Assembly (NCBI GenBank): GCA_019310425.1
Contig: JAFDEI010000065.1
Coordinates: forward strand, 1-36,325
Source: Deltaproteobacteria bacterium
GTDB lineage: Bacteria > Myxococcota_A > UBA9160 > SMWR01
Reading direction: 5' to 3'
DNA: 36,325 nt
Part shown: positions 8,847-16,296 of the stretch, piece after piece
Position numbering within the stretch: position 1 is the stretch's first letter
Layout of the letters: the number at the start of each line of letters is the position of its first letter
Made by a program: the position numbers and the translations under genes
Notes under the pieces: model-generated
Seen by the model: only the letters and a program-made list of their open reading frames with translations
Told to the model about the DNA's origin: nothing
Databases searched by the model: none

Positions 8847-10181
8847 CTATGGCTCACCTGCATCGGGGCGTCGCTCGCTGGTGTCGCCCAGGTGGAGGGG
8901 CAGGTCGACCGCGACGGGGATGGGCCGGTATAGCCCCATATCGACGAGAAGTCGCTGCAGCACGATCATCGGATCCTGATCGCGTCCGGTGAACAGGTTG
9001 CACACGTAGGTGAAGGTGACGCGTCGACCGGACGCGAATTGTGGGTGTTCCTTGGCGGCGTAGCAGCCGGTGTTCGGGTCGTAGCCGCCCGCGTAGGAGG
9101 GCGAGAGTTCCGGAACGTGGTAAAGGGACTGCCTTTCCGACCACGGGCCTTCGAGTCGCGGCGCCGAGCGAAGCCAGACGGTGTCGGATGGTCGCTGCTC
9201 CGGGAAGCCTTCGCCGACATCTGGGTAGTTGTAGATTGCGATCCAGAGTGCGAGCTCGGGGTGGAAGCGCACGCTCATCTCGGTGGCGGTGTCGTCCATC
9301 AGGATCCGGGCATCGGCGGCGTCGAGCCCCGCCTGCCAACTTCCGTCTCGCGACAGGTACTCGAGCGAGCGCGAGACATCGCGGGTTTCGCCATCGAGCA
9401 CGCGTAGCGGCAGCCGCGCGAGCCCACGCGGGTAGCTGCCGTCGCTCCGGTCGATGAAGCTGAAGAGGTAGAGGTGGTCGCCCGATTCCACCAACGTGCT
9501 CGCCGGCAGCATCCTTGGTCGTGTCGGCTGTGAGGCGAGGGCGACAACGTCCACACGCCATTCCCGCGGAGGCGCGGCGGGGTTCTCGATACGACCGAGA
9601 TGGACTCCCGTGAAGCTGAAGGGCAGCTGGAGCGGGCCCTGCGGCGGTGTCTTCTCGACCTCCAGCAGTCCGAGATAGAGTCGGCCCGCGTGAACGAAAC
9701 CGTCGAACAACCACCACCAGCTGTCCGCTCCCTCGTGCTCGAGGAAGGCGTGGGGCTCACCATCGCTGCTACGGCCCCAGGTGTATTCGATCTGCCAATC
9801 TCCGTTTCGTCCACAGCGGCTCACAGCCACTGAATTGTGGATGAAGGCCGAGCCCGCGCGGTCGCTCTGCTCGGACGCCGCGACGAAGCTGTCTCCGAAC
9901 AGCCAAACCGTTTCGGTGTCTGTGAGGGGAACGGAGTAGGCCGCGTCGCCCCCGAGCCAACCGTCCTGGTACGGAAACTCGGGCCAGCAGCGCTGTTCGG
10001 CGTAGGACGTCTGTGGGCTGATCTGCCCCGCGCAGGCCAGAAGCTGTGCGATCAGAACGACGAACAACAGCCGTTTAGCGAAAGATTCCTTCAACGGTTT
10101 GCCGTCATCGGGGATCACGTCGAAAGCAACTCGGAACCGGGAGGCATCTGGCGAAATCTTGCTCGCGAATACGGGGTGCAT
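8847..10181 (-). CDS. Large secreted lipoprotein with DUF4185-like beta-propeller features
   Basis: The protein has a lipobox (LIAQLLACAG) preceded by a short basic stretch, so it is exported and lipidated. The mature part starts with a conserved-looking TVWLFGDSFVA motif, which in DUF4185-type proteins opens a five-bladed propeller resembling glycoside hydrolases, and is rich in W/Y/D turns (EYTWGRSSDGEP, YNYPDVGEGF, GGYDPNTGCY). No catalytic residues can be assigned. The ATG at 10181 places about 30 residues before the hydrophobic core, long for a signal peptide. A GTG or the TTG at PLKESF further downstream would give a more normal leader, so the start is uncertain. It is convergent with PBP1A and divergent from the CNNM gene. 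Substrate unknown. Confidence 0.7.
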   Translation of the reverse strand: MHPVFASKISPDASRFRVAFDVIPDDGKPLKESFAKRLLFVVLIAQLLACAGQISPQTSYAEQRCWPEFPYQDGWLGGDAAYSVPLTDTETVWLFGDSFVAASEQSDRAGSAFIHNSVAVSRCGRNGDWQIEYTWGRSSDGEPHAFLEHEGADSWWWLFDGFVHAGRLYLGLLEVEKTPPQGPLQLPFSFTGVHLGRIENPAAPPREWRVDVVALASQPTRPRMLPASTLVESGDHLYLFSFIDRSDGSYPRGLARLPLRVLDGETRDVSRSLEYLSRDGSWQAGLDAADARILMDDTATEMSVRFHPELALWIAIYNYPDVGEGFPEQRPSDTVWLRSAPRLEGPWSERQSLYHVPELSPSYAGGYDPNTGCYAAKEHPQFASGRRVTFTYVCNLFTGRDQDPMIVLQRLLVDMGLYRPIPVAVDLPLHLGDTSERRPDAGEP

Positions 10182-10345
10182 TCAGGGTACGCGTGTTGAT
10201 GATGCGCTGGCAAGGGCCCGTCCAAGGCAGCCGCGGCGGCATCGTCGGACGTCGTCAGCCTCGAGCGCGACCTTCGCGACAAGGCTCGAGCTTTGCGCGG
10301 CGTCGATCCGGTAGTAACTTCAGGGTCAATCGGGGTCCGACATTC

Positions 10346-10957
10346 ATGACATTACTGGTCGTCTACGTCTGCGGGGCCCTCGCGATCTCGTTCGTGTGCT
10401 CGATCCTGGAGGCGGCCCTGCTTTCGATCCGTCCGATCGAGTTGACGGAGCGGACGAATGCCGGCAATGCCGCCGCCGCAGCCTTGCTCGACATCAAAGA
10501 GAATCGAATCGACGACGCGATCAGCGCGATCTTGACCCTCAACACCATCGCGCACACGATCGGCGCAACACTCGCGGGAGCTCAGGCCGCCAAGGTGTTC
10601 GGGTCGGCCTGGGTAGGGGTCTTTTCCGGAGTTCTGACATTCCTCGTGCTCGTGGTCACCGAGATCATTCCGAAGACGCTGGGAACGCTCTACGCATCGA
10701 GACTGGTCGGCTTCGTGGCGGCTACGCTGGAAGTGCTGATGACGGCCCTGAAGCCGGTGCTGTTCTTGACGAGGCTCCTCACACGGCTGATCGGTCGCCC
10801 CGAGAAGCGCGGCATGTCACGAGGCGAGCTGATGGCCGTTGTCGGGCTGGCGCGCAAGGCGGGCACGCTCGCGAAATACGAGGAGCGGGTGCTCGGCAAC
10901 ATCCTGCGCTTCGACGAAATCCAGATCGAAGACGTCATGACATCGAAGACGTCATGA
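10346..10957 (+). CDS. CNNM/CorC-type transporter, N-terminal (DUF21) part of a split gene
   Basis: Start ATG at 10346 gives MTLLVVYVCGALAISFVCSI, the first helix of a DUF21 membrane domain. Further helices follow around residues 60-80, 95-115 and 120-150, then the amphipathic segment EKRGMSRGELMAVVGLARK that leads into the CBS domains. Proteins of this kind (CorB/CorC, CNNM) are Mg2+-handling membrane transporters of the inner membrane. The frame reaches IQIEDVMT and is then knocked out by a 17-bp tandem duplication, stopping at 10957 with MTSKTS. The natural gene would continue to 11433. The stop overlaps an ATG at 10954 (ATGA), so the rest could be translated separately. Confidence 0.85.
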   Translation: MTLLVVYVCGALAISFVCSILEAALLSIRPIELTERTNAGNAAAAALLDIKENRIDDAISAILTLNTIAHTIGATLAGAQAAKVFGSAWVGVFSGVLTFLVLVVTEIIPKTLGTLYASRLVGFVAATLEVLMTALKPVLFLTRLLTRLIGRPEKRGMSRGELMAVVGLARKAGTLAKYEERVLGNILRFDEIQIEDVMTSKTS

Positions 10958-10958
10958 C
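10925..10958 (+). repeat. Exact 17-bp tandem duplication inside the CNNM-type gene
   Basis: The unit ATCGAAGACGTCATGAC occurs twice with no spacer, at 10925-10941 and 10942-10958. One copy reads I-E-D-V-M-T in the gene's frame and continues correctly into PRTVITML. Removing either copy restores one uninterrupted frame from 10346 to 11433. Because 17 is not a multiple of three, the duplication causes the frameshift. Confidence 0.95.
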
Positions 10959-11433
10959 TCCGCGGACCGTGATCACGATGCTGCCCATCACCGCCACGAT
11001 CGACGATCTGTTGCGGGATCCCGCCATGCAGGAGTTTTCGAGAATTCCGCTCTACGACGAGAGCCCGGATCGTGTTGTCGGCTACATCCACCAACGGGTC
11101 GCGCTCGGCGCGCTCGCGCGCGGGGCCGACATCTCGACTCCGCTGGTCGAATTCCAACGCAACGTGCTGCACCTGCCCGAAACGACTTCGCTGGGCCAGG
11201 CCATGCGGGTCTTCCTCGACCGCCGGCAACACCTGGCCGTCGTGACCGACGAATTCGGTGGGACCAGCGGGATCGCGACGCTCGAGGACGTGCTCGAGAC
11301 GGTGCTCGGCGCCGAGATCGTCGACGAACTCGACAGTGTCGCCGACCTGCGGAGCCTCGCGGCAAAACGCCGGGATCGTCGCCTCAGCCACTTCGGGTTG
11401 GCGGAAGAGCGCCTTTCGACGAGTGATGACTGA
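10954..11433 (+). CDS. CNNM/CorC-type transporter, C-terminal CBS part of a split gene
   Basis: Reading from the ATG in the second copy of the duplication gives MTPRTVITMLPITATIDDLL. This is the first CBS motif of a CorC-like protein, followed by FSRIPLYDESPDRVVGYIH and the second CBS domain with LAVVTDEFGGTSGIATLEDVLE. The CBS pair senses nucleotide, often ATP-Mg, to gate the membrane domain. The conserved DEFGGTxGxxTLEDxLE signature is intact, so the coding sequence does not look decayed beyond the duplication. The final transporter-associated domain (CorC_HlyC) appears absent: the chain stops about 45 residues after LEDVLE, as in shorter CNNM proteins. The gene ends 33 bp from the convergent DUF3127 gene. 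Confidence 0.8.
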   Translation: MTPRTVITMLPITATIDDLLRDPAMQEFSRIPLYDESPDRVVGYIHQRVALGALARGADISTPLVEFQRNVLHLPETTSLGQAMRVFLDRRQHLAVVTDEFGGTSGIATLEDVLETVLGAEIVDELDSVADLRSLAAKRRDRRLSHFGLAEERLSTSDD

Positions 11434-11466
11434 GTCGCAGCCCGCGTCGCAGTCGGTCCGGACTCG

Positions 11467-11829
11467 CTAGAACGGAATTTCTTCGTCCAAGCCGGGCGGC
11501 GGACCGTCGGGCGGCGGGGGGTCATCGAAGCCGTCGCTGGCTCCCGCACCGCGCTGGATGGCCCAGACGTCGAGGCTGTTGAAGTACTTCACTTCGCCAC
11601 GTGGGCTCTTCCACTCGCGACCGCGCAGACTGAACTCGACCTGGATCTCGTCGCCGACGGAGAAGCCCTCGAGGTTCTCGCAGCGGTTGCCCGTCAGCTG
11701 GAACTGGACGAATTGCGGATAGCTCGGGTTCTCGGCCAGCTCGAGTACGAATTCACGCTTCCGGAACCGCTCGGTGACCTGTTGTGCGTCGCTAATGGCG
11801 TGGATCTTGCCGCTGATTTCGAATCCCAT
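11467..11829 (-). CDS. DUF3127 family protein with an SSB-like acidic C-terminal tip
   Basis: I chose the ATG at 11829 (MGFEISGKIHAISD) over the longer frame to 12084. The domain begins there, and the extra upstream residues have no conserved character and lie in the divergent gap. The 120-residue product has an OB-fold-like beta pattern (GKIHAI, FRKREFVLEL, YPQFVQFQLTG, GDEIQVEFSLRGREW, NSLDVWAIQ), typical of DUF3127. A proline-rich linker and the terminal residues DEEIPF follow. That tip closely resembles the DDDIPF tail with which single-stranded-DNA-binding proteins recruit partners, so a DNA-repair or replication role is a reasonable inference. Experimental function is not established for the family as far as I know. 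Confidence 0.8.
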   Translation of the reverse strand: MGFEISGKIHAISDAQQVTERFRKREFVLELAENPSYPQFVQFQLTGNRCENLEGFSVGDEIQVEFSLRGREWKSPRGEVKYFNSLDVWAIQRGAGASDGFDDPPPPDGPPPGLDEEIPF

Positions 11830-11990
11830 GCCCGGAAGATAGAGCCGCAGCGCAGAATTGCGAGCAGAAACCCCCAGCTGGCGCGGTGCACCGCGGGGCG
11901 GCCATTGCTGAGCCGGAGAATCCTGGTGATGCGAAGATGCACGGGAAGCCTCGGAGCCGGTACCCTCTGGGTCGCCGATTCGGTCGCGGG

Positions 11991-11999
11991 AAGGAGGGG
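11991..11999 (+). promoter_or_regulatory. Strong Shine-Dalgarno that decides the start of the AhpD/CMD gene
   Basis: AAGGAGGGG lies 4 nt from the GTG at 12004 (6 nt from its AGGAGG core). The frame is open far upstream, into the antisense of the DUF3127 gene, so this site is the best argument for initiation at 12004. Confidence 0.7.
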
Positions 12000-12003
12000 C
12001 GTA

Positions 12004-13245
12004 GTGGCCGTAGATACGGGTGAGGCGAGCTTCGGCTATGGAGATTGCGCGCTCCCGGTTCGCTCCGACATTCCGGCGGCACACCGTCGGGCCTGGTCGC
12101 GCCTGTCATCGCCGGGAACGTGGTGGAGCGGCGAGCAGCGCGTCGCGATCGCGGGCGAGGTACGGGCCGCCAATGGCTGCGCGTTCTGCTCCGAGCGTAG
12201 AGCTGCGTCGTCTCCGTCCGCTCTCGATGGTGTCCACGATTCCACGCTGCAGTCGCGGTGTCTGCCGGATGCGGCGGTGGACGCGGTGCACCGCATCACC
12301 ACCGACGCGGGCCGGCTGACGCAGTCATTCGTGGGCGGGCTCTCCGAGCAGGGCGTTTACGACGCCGCCTACGTCGAGTTGGTCGGCGTCGTCGTGACGG
12401 TGCTCAGCATCGATCGGTTTCACCGGGGGATCGGTGTCGCACCCGAACCTCTGCCCGAGCCCGAGCCGGGTGAGCCGTCGCGTTACCGTCCGTCCGGAGC
12501 GAAAGCCTCTGCGGCGTTCGTGCCGATGATCTCGGGTCGCGACGCAACCGGTGCAGAGGCCGACCTCTACCACGGGCTGCCCACCGCCCCGAACGTCCTG
12601 GCGGCACTTTCACTCGTCCCCGACGAACTACGGCAGCTCCACGACCTTTCCGCTGCCCATTATCTGCCGATGCAGCAGATGATGCGATTCGACACGCGGC
12701 TGCGGGCAATCAGCCGGGCCCAGATCGAGCTTCTGGCCGGTCGCGTCTCCGCGCTGAATGAATGTTTCTACTGAACGAGCTCGCATGCGATGATGCTCCG
12801 GGCGAGCGTCGAGGCGGGAGGAGGCAGTGCGGACTTGCGCGCGGTGACGGGTGGTGTGAATTCTGCAGAAAGCCGAATTCCGAACGGCGATGTCTTGATC
12901 GGGTTGGCCGAAGCCGTAGTGGGCGGTGATGAGGATGCCATTGCGCGTGCGCGGCGGGAACTGACCGATCGGTTGGGGCCGGAGGCGTTGGTAGATGCTT
13001 GCGGTGTCATCGGGAATTTCGAGCGGATGGTGCGGATCGCGGAGTCGACCGGCATTCCCCTCGACCCACCGATGGTCGCGATCACCGAAGACCTTCGCAT
13101 ACAGCTCGGCATCGACGAATTCGCAGGCGCGCGCAACACCCCGACGCTGGGCCGCTTCGGCCGAATGCTCGGCTGCGTCGGCCGCAACATCGGTCTGGCG
13201 GGGATTCGCGCGGCCGCTGCATTGGGGCGAAAGGGCAAAGGATGA
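12004..13245 (+). CDS. AhpD/carboxymuconolactone-decarboxylase-like protein, probable selenoprotein (in-frame TGA at 12772-12774)
   Basis: From GTG 12004 the frame stays open to a TGA at 12772 and then continues without another stop to 13245, 413 residues if the TGA is read through. The second half carries the AhpD fold signature. With TGA as selenocysteine it reads Glu242-x11-Cys254-x2-Sec257-x3-His261 (ALNECFY-U-TSSHAMML), exactly the E-x11-C-x2-C-x3-H proton-relay spacing of AhpD. Such proteins reduce peroxides or act as thiol oxidoreductases in the cytoplasm. The N-terminal half holds another C-x2-C (Cys59, Cys62; NGCAFCSER) within a helical segment that looks like a degenerate copy of the same fold. 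Residues after Sec257 (GDVLIGLAEAVV, NFERMVRIAESTGIPLD) match the C-terminal part of CMD proteins, so the sequence beyond the TGA is under coding constraint. The stop overlaps the next start (ATGA). The alternative is a simple Cys-to-stop mutation. A standard translation would report two pieces, 12004-12774 and 12790-13245. Confidence 0.8.
12791..12811 (+). promoter_or_regulatory. Candidate bacterial SECIS hairpin after the in-frame TGA
   Basis: UGAUGCUC (12791-12798) pairs with GAGCGUCG (12804-12811) as eight contiguous base pairs, two of them G-U, closing a 5-nt loop CGGGC with G at its second position. There are 24 nt between the TGA and the loop. A short stem-loop just downstream of UGA, with a small loop carrying an early G and located some 16-37 nt away, is what is known for bacterial SECIS elements bound by SelB. 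A competing fold pairs GCAU 12783-12786 with AUGC 12793-12796. No folding energies were computed. Confidence 0.5.
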
Positions 13246-14603
13246 AGTGCGGTGGGCGGCGACTCGTCGCGCTGGTTCTAGGTCTGTCGGTCGCGATTGG
13301 CGGGGGTTCCGGCTGTGTCAGCGTCACGCACGTCAATCAGCCCCTCGCGCAGTACGATCCCGACGCGGGTTATCGGCCGCGGCATCCTCAACAGAGGCGG
13401 GCCCCCGGCCGGACCATCCTCTTTCTCGCGTTCTCGGGCGGAGGGACCCGCGCGGCAGCCCTCGCGTACGGCGTGATGGAAGAGCTGCGCGGTACGGAAG
13501 TCCGAGTCGATGGGAAGCGAGTTTCGCTGCTGTCGGAAATCGATTCGATCAGCGGTGTGTCCGGTGGGACCTTTCCTGCAAGCTACTACGCACTGTTCGG
13601 CGATCGAATCTTCGACGATTTCGAACGGCGATTCTTGAAGAAGAACGTGCAGCGCGCGTTGTTCTTGCGAATGTTGCCGCCGTGGACGTTGCTGAAGTTG
13701 ATGACTCCGTTTCTCGATCGCAGCGATATCGCGGCCAGATACTACGATCGACACATCTTCGATGGCGCGACGTTCTCGGATCTCCGAGTGGCGACGGGTC
13801 CCCGGGTCTACATCAACGCCACGGATCTGACTTCGGGCGAACGCTTCACCTTCACCCAGGATACCTTCGACCTGATCTGCTCCGAGATCGACGCGATGCC
13901 GGTCGCAACGGCGGTGGCGGCATCCTCGGCGGTTCCGGTCTTTCTCGCGCCGGTGACGCTTCAGAACTTCGCCGGCCGTTGCAACTTCCAGCCGCCACAG
14001 TGGATCGAAGCTGCGCTCCACAGCCCCAATCCGCCGGCCCGAGTCAAGCGTGGACTCGCGGCCTATCGGGCGATGCTGGATCAGGATCAGAAGCCGTATC
14101 TGCACCTCGTCGACGGCAGTGTCGCGGACAACCTGGGCCTGCGCTCGGCAGTCGATTTCATCACCGCTGCGGGTGGCCCCCAGAACGTTCGCCGCATCAC
14201 AGGGCTAGCGGTTCCCGATCGGATGGTGATTATTTCGGTCAACGCAGAGACCGACTCCGACCCGACGATCGACCTTTCCAATGCCGCTCCCTCGCTCGCC
14301 TTGCTGCTCAATACGGTGGCGGGCTCGCAAATCCGTCGGGCGAACTTCGAAACGTTGCTGCTGACCGAGGAGCTGCTGCATCGCTGGGGGCGGGAGCTTT
14401 CCAGCGAGAGCCAGACCGTCCAGACTCATTTCGTCTCGCTCGGGTTCAACGATCTTGCCGACGTTGACGAGCGGAAACGTTTGAATCGACTACCCACCAG
14501 TTTTCGATTGAATGAAGACGACGTCGACAGCTTGCGTGCCGCCGGTCGCAGGCTGCTGCGGGACTCGCCTCAGTTCCAGGCGCTGGTTGCGGAGATGCAA
14601 TAG
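13242..14603 (+). CDS. Patatin-like phospholipase lipoprotein
   Basis: ATG 13242 overlaps the stop of the preceding gene, with AAGGG 6 nt upstream. The protein starts with a lipoprotein signal peptide ending in a GSGC lipobox, so it is membrane-anchored outside the cytoplasm. The patatin domain follows: oxyanion loop SGGGTRA at residues 65-71, nucleophile Ser107 in G-V-S-G-G, and catalytic Asp291 in VDGSVADN. The Ser-Asp dyad is therefore complete. Patatin-type enzymes hydrolyse acyl esters of phospholipids or other lipids. An unusual inserted segment between the two halves (FERRFLKKNVQRALFLRML) may be membrane-interacting. At 453 residues it is on the long side for a bacterial patatin. The tight coupling to the AhpD-like gene suggests a joint role, possibly in oxidised-lipid turnover; that is inference. 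Confidence 0.9.
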   Translation: MKCGGRRLVALVLGLSVAIGGGSGCVSVTHVNQPLAQYDPDAGYRPRHPQQRRAPGRTILFLAFSGGGTRAAALAYGVMEELRGTEVRVDGKRVSLLSEIDSISGVSGGTFPASYYALFGDRIFDDFERRFLKKNVQRALFLRMLPPWTLLKLMTPFLDRSDIAARYYDRHIFDGATFSDLRVATGPRVYINATDLTSGERFTFTQDTFDLICSEIDAMPVATAVAASSAVPVFLAPVTLQNFAGRCNFQPPQWIEAALHSPNPPARVKRGLAAYRAMLDQDQKPYLHLVDGSVADNLGLRSAVDFITAAGGPQNVRRITGLAVPDRMVIISVNAETDSDPTIDLSNAAPSLALLLNTVAGSQIRRANFETLLLTEELLHRWGRELSSESQTVQTHFVSLGFNDLADVDERKRLNRLPTSFRLNEDDVDSLRAAGRRLLRDSPQFQALVAEMQ

Positions 14604-14650
14604 GCCTCTGGAGTGATTACGAATCGGAGAAGCAAGTGGGAGGGAGAGGC

Positions 14651-15982
14651 ATGCGGGTGATTCGAACCTCGGCGATCCCCCCGCTGCTGGCCCTGGCGGT
14701 GTTCTCGTTGGGCTGCGTGTTCATGGAAGTCCAACGTCAACAGCAGATGAGTCGCCAGTTCGTTCGCATCAGTGGGCAGGTGTCGATGGCGAATCCCGTA
14801 CCCGGCCCGCGCGTCGTCGTCTTGATTCGGATGCATTCCTCTGGTGAAGAAGACGGTGACGTGATCGATCATTATTCGCGAAGGCGGGACGGCCGGTTCA
14901 ACTTCGTCGTGACGGATCCGGGTCGATACCTTGTCCTCGCCTTCCACGATCGCAATGGCGACCTCAGCTATGACCCCGACGAGTCCGGAATCGATTATTC
15001 GGAAACGGAAGTCCTTTCGCTCGCAGTCGGTGAAACGCGCGAAGGGATTGAACTCGTGATTCTACCCGGAGGGCGGATCACGGTGGATGGTCCCGCGGAC
15101 ATCATGGCGTTGACCGCACGCTCGGCGAAGGAGCAGCTCGGAGCGAGCATCGGCCAACTCACGAGCTTCGGTGAGATCTTCGAACTGGGCGATGCGCGAT
15201 TCGGCGCAGAGAGCGGCAAACTGGGGTTGTGGCGGCCGCTCGATTTCATCTTCGAGATCCGACCCGGCGCCTACTTCACCGAGGCCTATGATCCAAACCG
15301 AATACCGGTTCTCTTCATCCATGGGATGACGGGACATCCGAACGAATTCGAGTACCTGGTGGAACAACTCGACGACTCGAAATTCCAGCCGTGGTTCTAC
15401 TTCTATCCGTCCGGCGGTTCGTTGGGGCCCATGGTCACTCACCTCGAGCAGGTCGTGACGCAGCTCAAAGCAAAGCACGGTTTTCGACGGCTGTTCATCG
15501 TTGCCCACAGTATGGGGGGATTGCTCAGTCGAGGCTTTCTCTTCGCGAATGAGGAGGCCAACGATGACCCGCTGACGCCGCTATTCGTGAGTATTTCGAC
15601 ACCGTGGGGCGGGCATGCGGCGGCGCAGACAGGGGTGGACAGGGCGCCGGTGGTCGTGGATTCGTGGCGCGACATGGCCCCCGACAGCGCGTTCCAACGC
15701 GAACTCTACTATCGGGACCCGGATTCGAAAGAGAACCTCAGGCGGCTGCCCAGCCATGTCTCGCACCATATTCTCTTCGGCTACAAGCGCGACGCGGCTT
15801 CGCTGGGGGCCTCGTCGGACGAGGTGATCACGATTGCGAGTCAACTGCTCCCGGAGGTTCAAGACGGAGCCACGGAAGTCTTTGGAATCGACGCCACGCA
15901 CAGCGGGATCTTGAAGGCTCCAGCGACGGCCGACAAACTGAATGAAATTCTCGAAAAGGCGGCGGTTCGACGCCGATGGTGA
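14651..15982 (+). CDS. Alpha/beta-hydrolase lipoprotein (lipase/esterase-like)
   Basis: ATG 14651 is preceded by GGGAGGGAGAGG. The signal peptide ends in a LGC lipobox, giving a lipid-anchored protein. Residues 40-150 form a beta-sandwich-like module with an acidic D/N loop (DRNGDLSYDPDESGID) that may bind calcium. The hydrolase domain begins at PVLFIHGMTG, a lipase-type oxyanion motif, and has nucleophile Ser287 in AHSMGG. His in DATHSGIL and the acid in SSDEVIT probably complete the triad. The layout resembles PGAP1-like or triacylglycerol lipase families. It is third in the plus-strand cluster, 47 bp after the patatin gene, so two lipid-acting lipoproteins are encoded side by side. Substrate unknown. 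Confidence 0.85.
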   Translation: MRVIRTSAIPPLLALAVFSLGCVFMEVQRQQQMSRQFVRISGQVSMANPVPGPRVVVLIRMHSSGEEDGDVIDHYSRRRDGRFNFVVTDPGRYLVLAFHDRNGDLSYDPDESGIDYSETEVLSLAVGETREGIELVILPGGRITVDGPADIMALTARSAKEQLGASIGQLTSFGEIFELGDARFGAESGKLGLWRPLDFIFEIRPGAYFTEAYDPNRIPVLFIHGMTGHPNEFEYLVEQLDDSKFQPWFYFYPSGGSLGPMVTHLEQVVTQLKAKHGFRRLFIVAHSMGGLLSRGFLFANEEANDDPLTPLFVSISTPWGGHAAAQTGVDRAPVVVDSWRDMAPDSAFQRELYYRDPDSKENLRRLPSHVSHHILFGYKRDAASLGASSDEVITIASQLLPEVQDGATEVFGIDATHSGILKAPATADKLNEILEKAAVRRRW

Positions 15983-16026
15983 CGTGGTCGCGCGGTGGAA
16001 TGCGCCCGACGAGAAGGGAGAGCCCT

Positions 16027-16296
16027 ATGATGAATCGATGGAACACGGCAATGATCGCGGTCGTGGCCATATCCGCCATGGCGTGTTCATCCGCTCCGAA
16101 GAAGGAATGGCGGAAGGCGGGCATGCAGGCGGACTCGCAGGCGATGCGGGATCAACGCGCCAAGGACGTCGCGGATTGTGCCACACGAGGCGGTGCCCCG
16201 ACTCAGGGCGTGCAGTCGACGATGAGCTATTCGCGCGCGCAGCTGGATGACTGCATGCGGGCAAGGGGATGGCGCGAGGTGCCGCGGGGCGAGTAG
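16027..16296 (+). CDS. Small lipoprotein, conserved-hypothetical type
   Basis: ATG 16027 (or 16030) follows an AAGGGAG at about 16014-16020. The 89-residue product has a signal peptide with an AMAC lipobox and a mature part of about 70 residues. A C-terminal LDDCMRARGWR motif, together with one other cysteine (DCATRGG), suggests a disulphide-stabilised fold. Small lipoproteins with this Cys-x3-GW ending are common in Proteobacteria but have no assigned function that I know of. It is the last gene of the cluster starting at 12004, 44 bp after the hydrolase. Its 3' end overlaps the 3' end of the convergent beta-rich gene by 70 bp. Confidence 0.75.
   Translation: MMNRWNTAMIAVVAISAMACSSAPKKEWRKAGMQADSQAMRDQRAKDVADCATRGGAPTQGVQSTMSYSRAQLDDCMRARGWREVPRGE

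Noticed and set aside
12772-12774. TGA as an ordinary stop ending one protein, followed by an independent gene from ATG 12790
   Set aside because: The downstream piece lacks its own Shine-Dalgarno and begins in the middle of the active-site helix; the TGA is at the exact catalytic position. Not fully excluded.
12995-14467. 490-residue plus-strand frame overlapping the patatin gene
   Set aside because: Out-of-frame shadow; serine/arginine-rich, while the patatin frame has its catalytic dyad.
14654-14675. T-arm-like sequence (GGTTCGAATC on the minus strand), possible tRNA end
   Set aside because: No acceptor, D or anticodon arms around it, and it lies within the signal peptide codons of the hydrolase lipoprotein.
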